A stretch of 17,768 bases of DNA from Methylorubrum extorquens (lineage in GTDB: Bacteria > Pseudomonadota > Alphaproteobacteria > Rhizobiales > Beijerinckiaceae): NCBI GenBank assembly GCA_019695455.1, contig JAEUAC010000051.1:1-17768 (forward strand), in the 5' to 3' direction. Positions 1 to 10,400 of this stretch are shown here, in pieces. The translations under genes were made by a program, and so were the position numbers. The first letter of the stretch is position 1, and each line of letters begins with the position of its first letter. A model generated the notes under the pieces. The model saw nothing but the letters and a program-made list of their open reading frames with translations. It searched no databases and was not told the DNA's origin.

Positions 1-984
1 GAGCTCGGCTTCCAGACCGCGGCGGTGCACCATTTCGAGGATTTCGGATCGGCGATCCGCTTCGTGGAGGCCCGGCCGGGCCGCTACGTCTCCAAGCTGA
101 ACGGCCCGGGTCTCGGCGCCGCCGGCACCTTCGTCGGCCGGCTGGCGGACGGGCGGGACGTGCGGGCGATGCTGGCCGCGCAGGCGCGCCAGCTCGCCGA
201 CGAGCCGACGAGCCTCGTGCTCATGGAGCATCTCGACGGGATCGAGATGGGCGTCGGCGCCTATTTCGACGGCGACCGCTTCCTGCGGCCTGCCTGCCTC
301 GACTGGGAGCACAAGCGCTTCTTCCCGGGCGACCTCGGCGAGAACGTGGGCGAGATGGGCACGGTCGCGACCTACGAGGGGACGGACCGCTTCTTCGACG
401 CCACGCTGGCACGCCTCGAGGGACGGTTGCGGGAGGGCCGCTATCAGGGCTACGTGAACCTGAACACCATCGTGAACTCGGACGGCATCTGGCCGCTCGA
501 GTTCACCTGCCGGTTCGGATACCCGGGCTTCGCCGTGCTCGAGCCCCTGCAGGCGATCGGCTGGGCCGAGCTGTTCCGCGGCCTCGTCGGCCGGAGCCTC
601 GCCCGGCTCCCGGTGCGGCCGGGCTACTCGGTGGGCATCGTCATGACGACGCGGCCGTTCCCCTTCATCCGCCGCTACGTGGACGAGCCGGTCGGCCTGC
701 CGATCCTGTGGGACGGCGAGCCGGATGCCGCCGACCGCGCCAACATCCATTTCGGCGAGGTCGGGCGCGAGGACGGGCAGGTCGTGACGGCCGGCTACCA
801 CGGCTGGACCGCGGTCGTGACGGGCACGGGCCCGACGATCGCGGAGGCGCAGGGCCGGGCCTACCGCCTCGCCGACCGTATGGTCGTGCCGAACGTCCGC
901 TACCGGCGCGACATCGGCGACAAGCTGCTCGCCGGCGACCACGGGCGCCTCGTCGCGTCGGGATGGCTGCCGCCCACGGCGTGA
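1..984 (+). CDS. PurD-like ATP-grasp ligase, 3' part (5' end outside window)
   Basis: The reading frame is open from the first base, so the gene starts upstream; the GTG at position 25 is only an internal codon. The 327 visible residues align in order with the ATP-grasp and C-terminal domains of phosphoribosylamine-glycine ligase (PurD, usually about 425 residues). I see a DxxHKR segment (about nt 301-318), GENVGEMGT in place of the PurD GPNTGGMGA loop, LEFTCRFGYPG in place of EFNCRFGDPE, and the C-terminal pattern GTGPTIAEAQGRAY. PurD joins glycine to phosphoribosylamine with ATP in purine synthesis. Here the Asn that helps bind magnesium is Thr (nt 505-507), and the following Asp-Pro-Glu is changed, so this is probably a paralogue with another amine or acid substrate. 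It lies 116 bases before the catabolic operon in the same direction. The family assignment is firm and the function is not. Confidence 0.75.
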   Translation, partial: ELGFQTAAVHHFEDFGSAIRFVEARPGRYVSKLNGPGLGAAGTFVGRLADGRDVRAMLAAQARQLADEPTSLVLMEHLDGIEMGVGAYFDGDRFLRPACLDWEHKRFFPGDLGENVGEMGTVATYEGTDRFFDATLARLEGRLREGRYQGYVNLNTIVNSDGIWPLEFTCRFGYPGFAVLEPLQAIGWAELFRGLVGRSLARLPVRPGYSVGIVMTTRPFPFIRRYVDEPVGLPILWDGEPDAADRANIHFGEVGREDGQVVTAGYHGWTAVVTGTGPTIAEAQGRAYRLADRMVVPNVRYRRDIGDKLLAGDHGRLVASGWLPPTA

Positions 985-1019
985 CCAGGCGCTGCCGCAA
1001 ATTCCCGCGCCGGGTCGCA

Positions 1020-1050
1020 TTTACAGCGGCTGACCTAATGTCATACCAAT
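1020..1050 (+). promoter_or_regulatory. Possible promoter with GntR-type operator ahead of the catabolic operon
   Basis: This sits in the only sizeable gap before the 14-gene run and is locally richer in A and T than its surroundings. A TTTACA hexamer at 1020-1025 could be a -35 element; the matching -10 region (about 1042-1048) is poor. Overlapping it are TGAC-N5-GTCA (1031-1043) and a GT-N3-AC core (1040-1046) inside ATGTCATACCAAT. GT-N3-AC is the core known for FadR-type GntR regulators, while HutC-type sites usually read GTNTANAC, so the fit to the UTRA-type regulator at the window's end is imperfect. Seen: the repeats. Inferred: their role. Confidence 0.3.
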
Positions 1051-1100
1051 AGCACCTGTCAGCCATCGCGGGTCGCCCGCCTCGCTGAAGGGAGTGCGCG

Positions 1101-1778
1101 TTGGAGCAGTCGAACAAGACGGCCCGGGAGCTCTACGAGGCCATCAAGGCGAAGCCGACGCGCCCGCGCTTCGGCTTCGGCAAGAGGCCCATGCTGATCA
1201 ACATCGACCTGCAGCGCGCCTACACGGACCTCGGCGCCTTCGCGACCTCCTACGAGACGGATCCGCGGCAGATCGAACACGTGAACGCGCTCGCCGGGCT
1301 GTTCCGCGACAAGGGCCTTCCGGTCGCCTGGACCTACGTCGCCTACATGGAGTCCGGCGAGGATTGCGGCGTGTGGGGCACCCGCACGGACACGCCGGAC
1401 TCGCTGCAGAACATCAAGGTCGGCTCGCCGCGCTCCGAGTTCGACCCGCGTCTCTCGATCGATCCCGTGCGCGACATCGTCGTCAACAAGCGCATGGCGT
1501 CGGCCTTCTTCGAGACCAACATCCCGTCCCTCATGGTCTGGCATCAGTGCGACAGCGTGATCCTGACGGGCGGATCCACCTCGGGCTGCGTGCGGGCGAC
1601 CTGCGTCGAGGCCCTGTCGCGGGGCTACAAGGTGGCCGTCCCCGAGGAATGCGTGGCCGACAAGCACGAGAGCCCGCATTTCGCGAACCTCTACGACATG
1701 GCGGTCAAGTACGCCGACGTGGTGCCGGTCGCGGACGTCGTGGCCTACCTAAAGGCCCATCCGGGACGGCCCGCGTGA
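1101..1778 (+). CDS. Isochorismatase-family amidohydrolase (N-carbamoylsarcosine amidase / maleamate amidase type)
   Basis: This is a 225-residue cysteine hydrolase of the isochorismatase fold, predicted cytosolic. The catalytic triad is visible as Asp36 (INIDLQRAY), Lys130 (VVNKRMASAFF) and Cys163 (TGGSTSGCVRAT). The spacings (94 and 33 residues) nearly match the Asp, Lys and Cys of Arthrobacter N-carbamoylsarcosine amidase, and the SGCVRAT segment is typical of carbamoyl and half-amide hydrolases such as that enzyme and the maleamate amidase NicF. The likely reaction is hydrolysis of a terminal amide or N-carbamoyl group, releasing ammonia. The start is TTG, chosen because GAAGGGAG lies just upstream and no other in-frame start fits the N-terminus. 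It is the first gene of the operon, and its TGA overlaps the GTG of the next gene, suggesting translational coupling. The exact substrate is not determinable; a true isochorismatase is unlikely because no siderophore genes are near. Confidence 0.85.
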   Translation: MEQSNKTARELYEAIKAKPTRPRFGFGKRPMLINIDLQRAYTDLGAFATSYETDPRQIEHVNALAGLFRDKGLPVAWTYVAYMESGEDCGVWGTRTDTPDSLQNIKVGSPRSEFDPRLSIDPVRDIVVNKRMASAFFETNIPSLMVWHQCDSVILTGGSTSGCVRATCVEALSRGYKVAVPEECVADKHESPHFANLYDMAVKYADVVPVADVVAYLKAHPGRPA

Positions 1779-2710
1779 GGACGTCGGAGCCGGGCGATCC
1801 CGGCCTCTACGACTACCTGCCCTACCGGGGCCGGCCCAAGGTCACCTGGCCGAACGGGGCGAAGATCGCGGTCTGGATCGCGCCCAACATCGAGTTCTAC
1901 GAATACGACCCGCCGAAGAACCCGCAGCGCACGCCGTGGGGGCGCCCCCTGCCGGACGTGCTCGCCTATTCGCATCGCGACTACGGCAACCGGGTCGGCT
2001 TCCGCCGGATGCTGGCCGCCATGGACGAGGCGGGCTTCCGCGGCTCCGTCTCGCTGAACGTCGCGCTATGCGACCATCATCCGGAGATCATCCGGATGTG
2101 CGCGGATCGGGGCTGGGAGTTCTTCTCCCACGGCATCTACAACACGCGCTACGCCTACGGCATGAGCGAGGAGCAGGAGCGCTCCATCATCCGGGATTCG
2201 GCGCAGACCATCCGCAAGTGGACGGGCCAGACGCTCGACGGCTGGCTCGCGCCCGCGCTCTCGAACAACAGCTGGACGATGGACCTGCTCGCCGAGGAGG
2301 GTCTCCTCTACACGTGCGACCTGTTCCACGACGACCAGCCGACGCCCCTGAACGTGCGCTCCGGCCGCCTGCTCAGCGTCCCGTACAGCCTCGAGATGAA
2401 CGACACGATCGTCTACAACACGAACTCCTACTCGCCCCGGCACTACGCGACGATCATCCGGCGCCAGTTCGACCAGCTCTACCGGGAGGGCGCGACCTCG
2501 GGCACCGTGATGTGCATCCCGCTCCACCCCTACCTCGTCGGCCAGCCGCACCGGATCGAGCCCTTCGCGGAGGCGCTGGCCTACATCGCCGGGCACGAGG
2601 GCGTGTGGCGGGCGACGGGCCGCGAGATCGCCCGGCACTTCCTCGACCACCACTACGACGCGGCCGTCGCGGCGAACGCCGCCGCGAACGCCGCCGCCGC
2701 GACGGCCTGA
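1775..2710 (+). CDS. Polysaccharide-deacetylase-fold hydrolase, PuuE-allantoinase/imidase-like, copy 1
   Basis: This 311-residue protein has the NodB/CE4 (carbohydrate esterase 4) barrel as found in PuuE-type allantoinases. Family features seen: the N-terminal WPNGAKIAVWIAPNIEFYE strand, HRDYGNRVGFRRML, a SHG motif with His119, the strand GWLAPALSNN, and a C-terminal PLH with His251. The Asp-Asp pair and second metal-binding His expected in sugar deacetylases are absent (the H-x3-H position is His119...Asn123). This resembles the metal-independent PuuE allantoinases that open a cyclic ureide. I infer a cyclic amide, imide or ureide substrate rather than a polysaccharide. There is no signal peptide, which also argues against a cell-wall role. 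The start GTG overlaps the previous stop by four bases (GTGA). The last 17 residues are an Ala/Asn low-complexity tail. The following gene is a divergent paralogue, so the pair may form a heteromer or act on two substrates. Confidence 0.8.
   Translation: MRTSEPGDPGLYDYLPYRGRPKVTWPNGAKIAVWIAPNIEFYEYDPPKNPQRTPWGRPLPDVLAYSHRDYGNRVGFRRMLAAMDEAGFRGSVSLNVALCDHHPEIIRMCADRGWEFFSHGIYNTRYAYGMSEEQERSIIRDSAQTIRKWTGQTLDGWLAPALSNNSWTMDLLAEEGLLYTCDLFHDDQPTPLNVRSGRLLSVPYSLEMNDTIVYNTNSYSPRHYATIIRRQFDQLYREGATSGTVMCIPLHPYLVGQPHRIEPFAEALAYIAGHEGVWRATGREIARHFLDHHYDAAVAANAAANAAAATA
2672..2695 (+). repeat. 12-bp tandem repeat in the 3' end of deacetylase-fold copy 1
   Basis: The unit GCGAACGCCGCC occurs twice in direct succession, in frame, and encodes Ala-Asn-Ala-Ala twice. 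It lies in the low-complexity C-terminal tail just before the stop. It probably arose by replication slippage, and its copy number may vary between strains without affecting the fold. Confidence 0.7.
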
Positions 2711-2723
2711 CGGGAGATCGCGC

Positions 2724-3654
2724 ATGCCCCTCCCCGACGACCACCTCGCCTACGCCCATCGCCGCCACGGGATGGACCACGACCTCTATCCGTGGTCGGA
2801 CCTCCTCGACCGCCCGCGGGTCGCGTGGCCGGAGGGGGCGCGCGTCGCGCTCTGGGTCGCGCCGCTCGTGCAATGGTTCCCGATCGACGGGAGCGGCAAG
2901 CCCTTCCGGGCGCCGGGCGGCCTGACCATGCCGTTCCCGGACCTGCGCCACTACACGAACCGCGACTACGGCAACCGGGTCGGCATCTTCCGCCTGCTCG
3001 ACACGATGGCCGATCTCGGCATCCGGGGCTCCGTCATGGCGAACGCAGCCGTGGCGCGCCGCTATCCGGCCCTCATCCGGGAGGTCGTCGCGGCCGGGCA
3101 CGAGATCGTCGCCCACGGGCTCGACATGGAGCACGTCCATCACGGCGGCCTGCCGGAGGCGGACGAGCGGGCGATCGTTGCGGACGCGCTCGCGATCCTG
3201 CGGGACGCCTCCGGCCAGGCCGTGACGGGCTGGCTCTCGCCGGGCCGCTCGCAATCGCATGCGACGCTCGGGATCCTCGCCTCGCAGGGGATCGCCTACG
3301 CGTGCGACTGGGCGAACGACGACATGCCGTTCGTCATGGCGACGCCGGCCGGTCCGATCCACGCGATGCCCTTCGCGCAGGAGACGGACGACCGGACCGT
3401 CATGCTCGACATGAAGCAGACGGAGGACAGCTGGCTCGAGCAGGTGCGCGACCGGTTCGACGTCCTGTACCGCGAAACCGCGACCGGCGGCGGCCGCGTC
3501 ATGTCCGTGCCGCTCCACGCCTGGGTGGCGGGCGTGCCGTACCGGATCGGAGCCGTGCGCGAGGCCCTGGCCTACTGCCTCGGACACGAGGGCGTCTGGG
3601 CCGCCACGGGCGCCGAGATCCTGTCCGCCTTCCAGGCCTCGACGGCGGCGCCGC

Positions 3655-3662
<8 letters not shown>
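2724..3662 (+). CDS. Polysaccharide-deacetylase-fold hydrolase, PuuE-allantoinase/imidase-like, copy 2
   Basis: A 312-residue paralogue of the preceding gene, sharing RVAWPEGARVALWVAP, NRDYGNRVGIFRLL, an AHG motif with His131, GWLSPGRSQS, a C-terminal VPLH with His265, and the closing GHEGVWAATGAEI segment. As in copy 1, the catalytic Asp pair of CE4 sugar deacetylases is missing (VWVAPLVQWFPID). After His131 the sequence reads LDMEHVHHGG, with extra His residues not seen in copy 1, so its active site may differ. The start ATG follows GGGAG by six bases. The end overlaps the next gene by eight bases. The likely role is hydrolysis of a cyclic amide or ureide, perhaps together with copy 1. Allantoinase itself is possible, but no other urate or allantoin genes are visible. 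Confidence 0.8.
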
Positions 3663-5070
<1,408 letters not shown>

Positions 5071-5071
5071 C

Positions 5072-5737
5072 GTGGAGCCCTTCGTTCGCCATGCCGGCAT
5101 CGCGGCCCCGATCGAGGGGCGCAACGTCGACACGGACCAGATCCTGCCGGCGCGCTTCCTCAAGGCCGACCGCGCCAACGGCTACGGCCGCTACTTCTTC
5201 CACGACGCGCGCTTCGGCGCGGACGGCGCCGAGAAGCCGGACTTCGTCCTGAACCGGGCCCCGTTCCGCGCCGCGACCATCGTCGTGGCGGACGACAATT
5301 TCGGCTGCGGCTCCTCGCGGGAGGGCGCCGTCTACGCGCTCCACGATTTCGGCGTCCGGGCCGTGATCGCGCCGTCCTTCGGCGACATCTTCTACAACAA
5401 CTGCCTGAAGAACGGCGTCGTCCCCGTGCAGCTCGACCGGGACGTCGTGACCGCGGCCCTCGTCGACCTCGCCGCCTCGGCCGACCCGCGCGTGACGGTG
5501 GATCTCGACCGGCGGGAGGTGGAGCTGGCGGATGGCGCGCGGCACGCCTTCCCGATCGACGCGTTCTGGCGCGAATGCCTCCTGAAGGGCGTGGACGAGA
5601 TCCAGCTCACGCTGGGCTACGCCGACAGGATCGCCGCCTTCGAGAGCCGCTACCGGGCGGAGACGCCCTGGCTCGCGCCGGGCGCCCGCACGGCGACAGA
5701 CGATCGAGGGGCCGAGACGAGCCCCCGCAACGCGTGA
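5072..5737 (+). CDS. Aconitase-family hydro-lyase small subunit (LeuD-like)
   Basis: This 221-residue protein is the swivel-domain partner of the preceding large subunit and starts with GTG one base after its stop. It carries NVDTDQILPARFL, the signature DNFGCGSSREGA, APSFGDIFYNNCLKNG, and the C-terminal helix with LTLGYADRIAAFE, all in the order found in LeuD (about 200 residues). The last 20 or so residues are an extra polar tail. The small subunit sets substrate specificity in this family. Leucine-pathway enzymes read SSREHA; here the His is Gly, and the segment after it (VYALHDFG) also differs from E. coli LeuD. That fits a different side chain on the substrate, such as a substituted maleate or malate. 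The heterodimer is expected to be cytosolic, with the iron-sulfur cluster in the large subunit. The name leuD applies by family only. Confidence 0.85.
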   Translation: MEPFVRHAGIAAPIEGRNVDTDQILPARFLKADRANGYGRYFFHDARFGADGAEKPDFVLNRAPFRAATIVVADDNFGCGSSREGAVYALHDFGVRAVIAPSFGDIFYNNCLKNGVVPVQLDRDVVTAALVDLAASADPRVTVDLDRREVELADGARHAFPIDAFWRECLLKGVDEIQLTLGYADRIAAFESRYRAETPWLAPGARTATDDRGAETSPRNA

Positions 5738-5755
5738 CAACGAAGGGAACGGCAC

Positions 5756-7015
5756 ATGGCTCACGACGACACGACATCCCCGGACGCGACCGGGCGCAAC
5801 CGGCGCGACCTCCTGAAGGCGGGCGGCTCGACGCTCGCCGTCGCGGCCCTCGGCACCGTCGCGGCCCCGGCCGTGCTGCGGGCGCAGGCGCCCGTGGTGA
5901 AGATCGGCGGGATCGGCCCGCTCACGGGCGCGCTCGCCTATAACGGCAACCAGGCGAAGGCCGGCGTCCAGTTCGCGATCGACGACGCGAACGCGGCCGG
6001 CGGCATCAAGAGCATGGGCGGCGCGAAGATCGAGCTCGTCTACGGCGACGCCGAATCCCGCCCGGACGTGGGCGCGGCGCAGGTGGACAAGCTCGCCGAG
6101 GCCGGCGTCTCCTGCCTCGTCGGCTCGCAATCCTCCGCCATCAGCCTCGCGACCACGCAGGCGGCCGCGCGCTTCAACCTCGCCCAGGTGATCGACGTCG
6201 GCACGGCCGAGCAGATCGTGCAGCGCGGCCTGCCGAACGTGTTCCGCTTCTCGCCCGGCACCGCGAAGGCCGTGGACGAGGGCGTCGCGAACCTCGCCAC
6301 CCTGAACGACCAGGCCGGCAAGCCGGTCAAGACCGTCGCCATCGTCCACGAGGACGGCCCGTTCGGCTCCTCGATGGCGAAGCTCCTGAACGAGAAGCTG
6401 CCCGCGCTCGGCATGACGGTGGTCGAGACCATCAGCCACCCGACGCCGCAGCGCGACTTCACCAACATCGTGCTCCGCCTGAAGGCCGCGAAGCCCGACC
6501 TCGTGATGCCCTCGCACTACATCAACGAGTTCATCCTGTTCGCCCGCACGATCCGGCAGCAGCGCTTCTCGCCGAAGGCGATCTACTCGATCTTCGGAGG
6601 CGGCGCCTCGAACATCAAGTTCGTGCGCGAGAACCCGGACGCGGCCCAGTACGTGATCGACACCAACCACTGGTACGATCCCCGCAAGCCGCTCTCGCAG
6701 GCCCTCGCCAAGAAGGTCGCGGACGCCAAGCTCGACCTGACCTACGACATCATGGTCGCCTACGGGGCGACGCAGGTCGCCATCGAGGCGATCGAGAAGG
6801 CGAAGTCGTCCGATCGCGCCAAGGTCATCGAGGCGCTCTCGACCCAGACCTTCTCCGACACCGTGATGCCCTACGGGCCGATCAAGTTCGTGGGCGGCGA
6901 CAACACGGGCTCGCACCTCGTCAACCTGCAGGTCCGCGGCGACAAGATCGAGGTGATCTTCCCGAAGGACGTCGCGACCATCGCGCCGGTCTTCCCCTTC
7001 CCCGACCGCTCCTGA
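5756..7015 (+). CDS. HAAT-family ABC transporter substrate-binding protein, Tat-exported
   Basis: A 419-residue periplasmic binding protein of the Leu/Ile/Val or urea type (peripla_BP_6). The N-terminus has a twin-arginine signal, NRRDLLK with Arg16-Arg17, a hydrophobic stretch (about 22-40) and a likely cleavage after Ala-Gln-Ala at residue 45, so export is probably as a folded protein. The mature part shows VVKIGGIGPLTGALA, an AIDDANAAGG segment, VSCLVGSQSS, and VHEDGPFGSSMA, all typical of the family. The start ATG has AAGGGA about 10 bases upstream. It follows the hydratase genes directly and precedes its permeases by 67 bases, so it probably delivers the substrate broken down by the operon. 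The ligand cannot be read from the sequence; a small carboxylate, amide or amino-acid-like molecule is the family norm. Confidence 0.9.
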   Translation: MAHDDTTSPDATGRNRRDLLKAGGSTLAVAALGTVAAPAVLRAQAPVVKIGGIGPLTGALAYNGNQAKAGVQFAIDDANAAGGIKSMGGAKIELVYGDAESRPDVGAAQVDKLAEAGVSCLVGSQSSAISLATTQAAARFNLAQVIDVGTAEQIVQRGLPNVFRFSPGTAKAVDEGVANLATLNDQAGKPVKTVAIVHEDGPFGSSMAKLLNEKLPALGMTVVETISHPTPQRDFTNIVLRLKAAKPDLVMPSHYINEFILFARTIRQQRFSPKAIYSIFGGGASNIKFVRENPDAAQYVIDTNHWYDPRKPLSQALAKKVADAKLDLTYDIMVAYGATQVAIEAIEKAKSSDRAKVIEALSTQTFSDTVMPYGPIKFVGGDNTGSHLVNLQVRGDKIEVIFPKDVATIAPVFPFPDRS

Positions 7016-7026
7016 TCCGCTTCGCA

Positions 7027-7050
7027 CGGGCGGGATCTCGGTCCCGCCCG
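7027..7050 (+). promoter_or_regulatory. Perfect 9-bp hairpin between binding-protein and permease genes
   Basis: CGGGCGGGA (7027-7035) and TCCCGCCCG (7042-7050) are perfect inverted repeats around a six-base loop. No run of T follows, so a strong intrinsic terminator is unlikely. In transporter operons such a structure after the binding-protein gene commonly protects the upstream mRNA or partly attenuates transcription, giving more binding protein than permease. That role is inferred from position. Confidence 0.65.
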
Positions 7051-7082
7051 CCTCCCCGTCTCCACAGAAGGGCGACCGGCGG

Positions 7083-7952
7083 ATGCTGGGCCTCGTCATA
7101 CCGGCCATCCTGAGCGGCCTCACGACCGGCGCCGTCTACGCGCTGGTCGCGCTCGGCCTCACGCTGATCTACGGCGTGCTGCACATCATCAACTTCGCCC
7201 ATGGCAGCCTCCTGATGGCGGCCCTCTACGCGGCCCTGTTCCTGAACATGCGGCTCGGGCTCGATCCCTACGTGGCGCTGCCGATCGTCACGGTCCTGTT
7301 CTTCTGCCTCGGCTATGCGCTCCAGCGCTGGGTGGTCGACACGTTCAGCCACGGGCGCGACGCGAACATCCTCCTCGTGACGCTCGCCATCTCGATCATC
7401 ATCGACAACGGCGCGCTCGCGCTCTTCACGTCCAACACGCGCACCATCGACGTGCCCTACGCCTTCGACATGGTCGAGATCGGCCCGGCCTTCGTGCCGC
7501 TGCCGAAGCTCGTGGCCTTCGGGGCGGCGCTGCTCTTCGCGGGCCTCCTCTGGCTCCTCATGCGGCACACGCGGCTCGGCACGGCCATCCGGGCGGTCGC
7601 GGTCGAGAAGCGCGGCGCCGAGCTCATGGGCATCGACGTGAAGCACACCTACGCCATGTGCTTCGGCATCGGCACGGCCTGCGTGGGCGCGGCCGCGTGC
7701 CTCCTCCTGCCCACCTTCTACGTGACGCCGCAGGTCGGCTACGCCTTCGTGCTCGTCGCCTTCACGACCGTGGTGCTGGGCGGCATGGGCTCTCTCGGCG
7801 GCGCGCTGGTCGCGGGGCTGTTGCTGGGCGTGATCGAGGCGCTGTGCGGCCTGTTCCTCGGCGAGACCCTCGGGCAGATCGGCATCTTCGCGGCCTTCAT
7901 CCTGACGCTGCTGCTCCGGCCGGCCGGACTCTTCGCGCCGAGGGCCGCCTGA
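7083..7952 (+). CDS. HAAT-family ABC transporter permease, LivH type
   Basis: A 289-residue inner-membrane protein with about eight hydrophobic segments. It carries the LivH hallmark LTLIYGVLHIINFAHG near residues 25-40 and the cytoplasmic coupling region with RHTRLGTAIRAVAVEKRGAELMGID near residues 160-185, followed by VVLGGMGSLGGALVAG. It forms one half of the transmembrane channel with the next gene product and contacts the two ATPases. The ATG follows a GAAGGGCGACCGGCGG stretch that can serve as ribosome binding site. Its stop TGA shares one base with the ATG of the next gene (TGATG), which indicates coupled translation. Confidence 0.9.
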   Translation: MLGLVIPAILSGLTTGAVYALVALGLTLIYGVLHIINFAHGSLLMAALYAALFLNMRLGLDPYVALPIVTVLFFCLGYALQRWVVDTFSHGRDANILLVTLAISIIIDNGALALFTSNTRTIDVPYAFDMVEIGPAFVPLPKLVAFGAALLFAGLLWLLMRHTRLGTAIRAVAVEKRGAELMGIDVKHTYAMCFGIGTACVGAAACLLLPTFYVTPQVGYAFVLVAFTTVVLGGMGSLGGALVAGLLLGVIEALCGLFLGETLGQIGIFAAFILTLLLRPAGLFAPRAA

Positions 7953-8944
7953 TGGGACGTCTCGATCCGGGCGGCGCCGTGGCGGCGCTCGTCCTCGCGC
8001 TCTGCGCCGTCTCGCCCTTCGTCCTGCCGTCGGACGCCTGGATCGGATTCGCCGTGAACGCCGTCCTGATCAGCGTGCTGGCGCTGGCCTGGAACGTGAC
8101 GGGCGGCTTCGCGGGCCAGATGTCCTTCGGCCACGCGGCGCTCTACGGGACGGGCGCCTACGTGGCCGCCATGCTGCAGGTCCGCCTCGGCCTGAACCCC
8201 TACCTCGCCGCCGTCGCGGGCGTCGCGGCGGGCGCCGGCATCGGCGCCGCCATCGGGGCGCTCGCCTTCCGCTACGGGCTGCGCGGCTCCTACTTCGCGC
8301 TCGTCACGCTCGCCTTCGCGGAGGTGCTGCGGATCCTGGCGAGCTCGTTCGAGATCACGGGCGCCGGCAGCGGCCTCACCCTGCCCTATCGGCCGGGCCT
8401 CGCGCAGTTCCAGTTCCCGGACAGGTACGCCGCCTACGCCTTCGTGCTCGCGCTCTGCCTCGTGGCACTCGCCGCGACGGCCGCCGTGAAGCGCTCGCGG
8501 CTCGGCTCCAACATGATCGCCGTGCGCGAGAACGAGGAGGCGGCCGCCGCGATCGGCATCGACGCGTTCCGCGTCAAGCTCCTCGCGATGGCGATCTCCG
8601 GCGCCATCGCGGGCGCGGCGGGGGTCGCCTACCTGCAGATCCAGCTCTTCATCGACGCGCCGATCGCCTACGGGTCGCTCATCTCGGTCGAGGCCCTGCT
8701 CGGGCCGATCATCGGCGGAGCCGGCACCCTCCTCGGGCCGATCCTCGGCACCGTCGTCCTGCACATCGTCGGCGAGGTGGTGAAGACCGGCATCGGCGGC
8801 GCGCCGGGCCTCAACCTCGTCTTCTACGGCGCCGTGCTCCTCGTGATCCTGCGCTTCCTGCCGAACGGCCTCATGGGGCTTCTCGGCGGCCTGCGCCGGC
8901 CCGCTCGGACGGACGCCGCGACCCGCCCGGCGGAGGCCCCCTGA
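7952..8944 (+). CDS. HAAT-family ABC transporter permease, LivM type
   Basis: A 330-residue inner-membrane permease and partner of the preceding LivH-type protein. It shows the family motif GGFAGQMSFGHAALYGTGAY (about residues 50-69), the LRGSYFALVTLAFAEVLRI segment, and the coupling-helix region RSRLGSNMIAVRENEEAAAAIGID, followed by GGAGTLLGPILGT. The start is the ATG overlapping the previous stop by one base; although the frame is open further upstream, that part lies inside the LivH-type gene. Its own stop again overlaps the next ATG by one base. A short Ala/Arg-rich tail follows the last membrane segment. Confidence 0.9.
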   Translation: MGRLDPGGAVAALVLALCAVSPFVLPSDAWIGFAVNAVLISVLALAWNVTGGFAGQMSFGHAALYGTGAYVAAMLQVRLGLNPYLAAVAGVAAGAGIGAAIGALAFRYGLRGSYFALVTLAFAEVLRILASSFEITGAGSGLTLPYRPGLAQFQFPDRYAAYAFVLALCLVALAATAAVKRSRLGSNMIAVRENEEAAAAIGIDAFRVKLLAMAISGAIAGAAGVAYLQIQLFIDAPIAYGSLISVEALLGPIIGGAGTLLGPILGTVVLHIVGEVVKTGIGGAPGLNLVFYGAVLLVILRFLPNGLMGLLGGLRRPARTDAATRPAEAP

Positions 8945-9679
8945 TGCTCTCCGTCCAGGGTGTGACCAAGCGCTTCGGCGGGCTCCTCGCCGTCTCGGAC
9001 GCGACGCTCGACGTCGCGGAAGGCCGGATCGTCGCCCTGATCGGGCCGAACGGGGCCGGCAAGACGACGCTCTTCGCGACCGTCGCGGGGTTCCTGAAGC
9101 CGAACGCCGGCACCGTGACCTTCCGCGGCGAGCGGATCGACGGGCTCCCGCCGCACCGGATCTGCCGCCTCGGCCTCACGCGCACCTTCCAGATCGTGCA
9201 GCCCTTCGCGGGCCTGACGGTGCGCGAGAACATCGCCTGCGGAGCGCATCTCCACCACGCGAAGCGGCGCGACGCGCTCGACCGCGCGGCCGTGATCGCG
9301 GCGCAGGTCGGCATGGAGCGGATGCTCGACCAGCCCGCCCAGGACCTCACGGTCGCGGGCCGCAAGCGCCTCGAGCTCGCGCGCGCCCTCGCGACCGAAC
9401 CGAAGCTCCTGCTCCTCGACGAGGTCATGGCGGGCCTGATCCCGAGCGAGGTCGCCGAGATCATCCCGACCATCCGGCGGATCCGCGATTCCGGCGTCAC
9501 CATCCTCCTCATCGAGCACGTCATGCAGGCCGTCATGAGCCTCTCGGAGGAGGCCTACGTGCTCAACCAGGGCCGCATCATCGCCCACGGCACGCCGGCC
9601 GCGCTCGTGCGCGACCCGGCCGTGATCGAGGCCTATCTCGGCCACGGCGCCGCCGAGCGCCTGCACGCGAGCCACGCCC

Positions 9680-9687
<8 letters not shown>
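8944..9687 (+). CDS. HAAT-family ABC transporter ATP-binding protein, LivG type
   Basis: A 247-residue cytoplasmic ATPase. Walker A is GPNGAGKTT at residues 34-42, the TRTFQIVQPFAGLTVREN segment holds the Q-loop, and Walker B is LLLLDEVMAGL. The H-loop His follows in LLIEHVM. The ABC signature is not LSGGQ but LTVAGRKRLELARAL, a variant I associate with a subset of LivG-like ATPases; the canonical signature is present in the partner ATPase, so the dimer may be asymmetric. The end overlaps the next gene by eight bases. It powers import together with the next gene product. Confidence 0.9.
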
Positions 9688-10381
<694 letters not shown>

Positions 10382-10400
10382 CGCCCGCCATAACGACACA

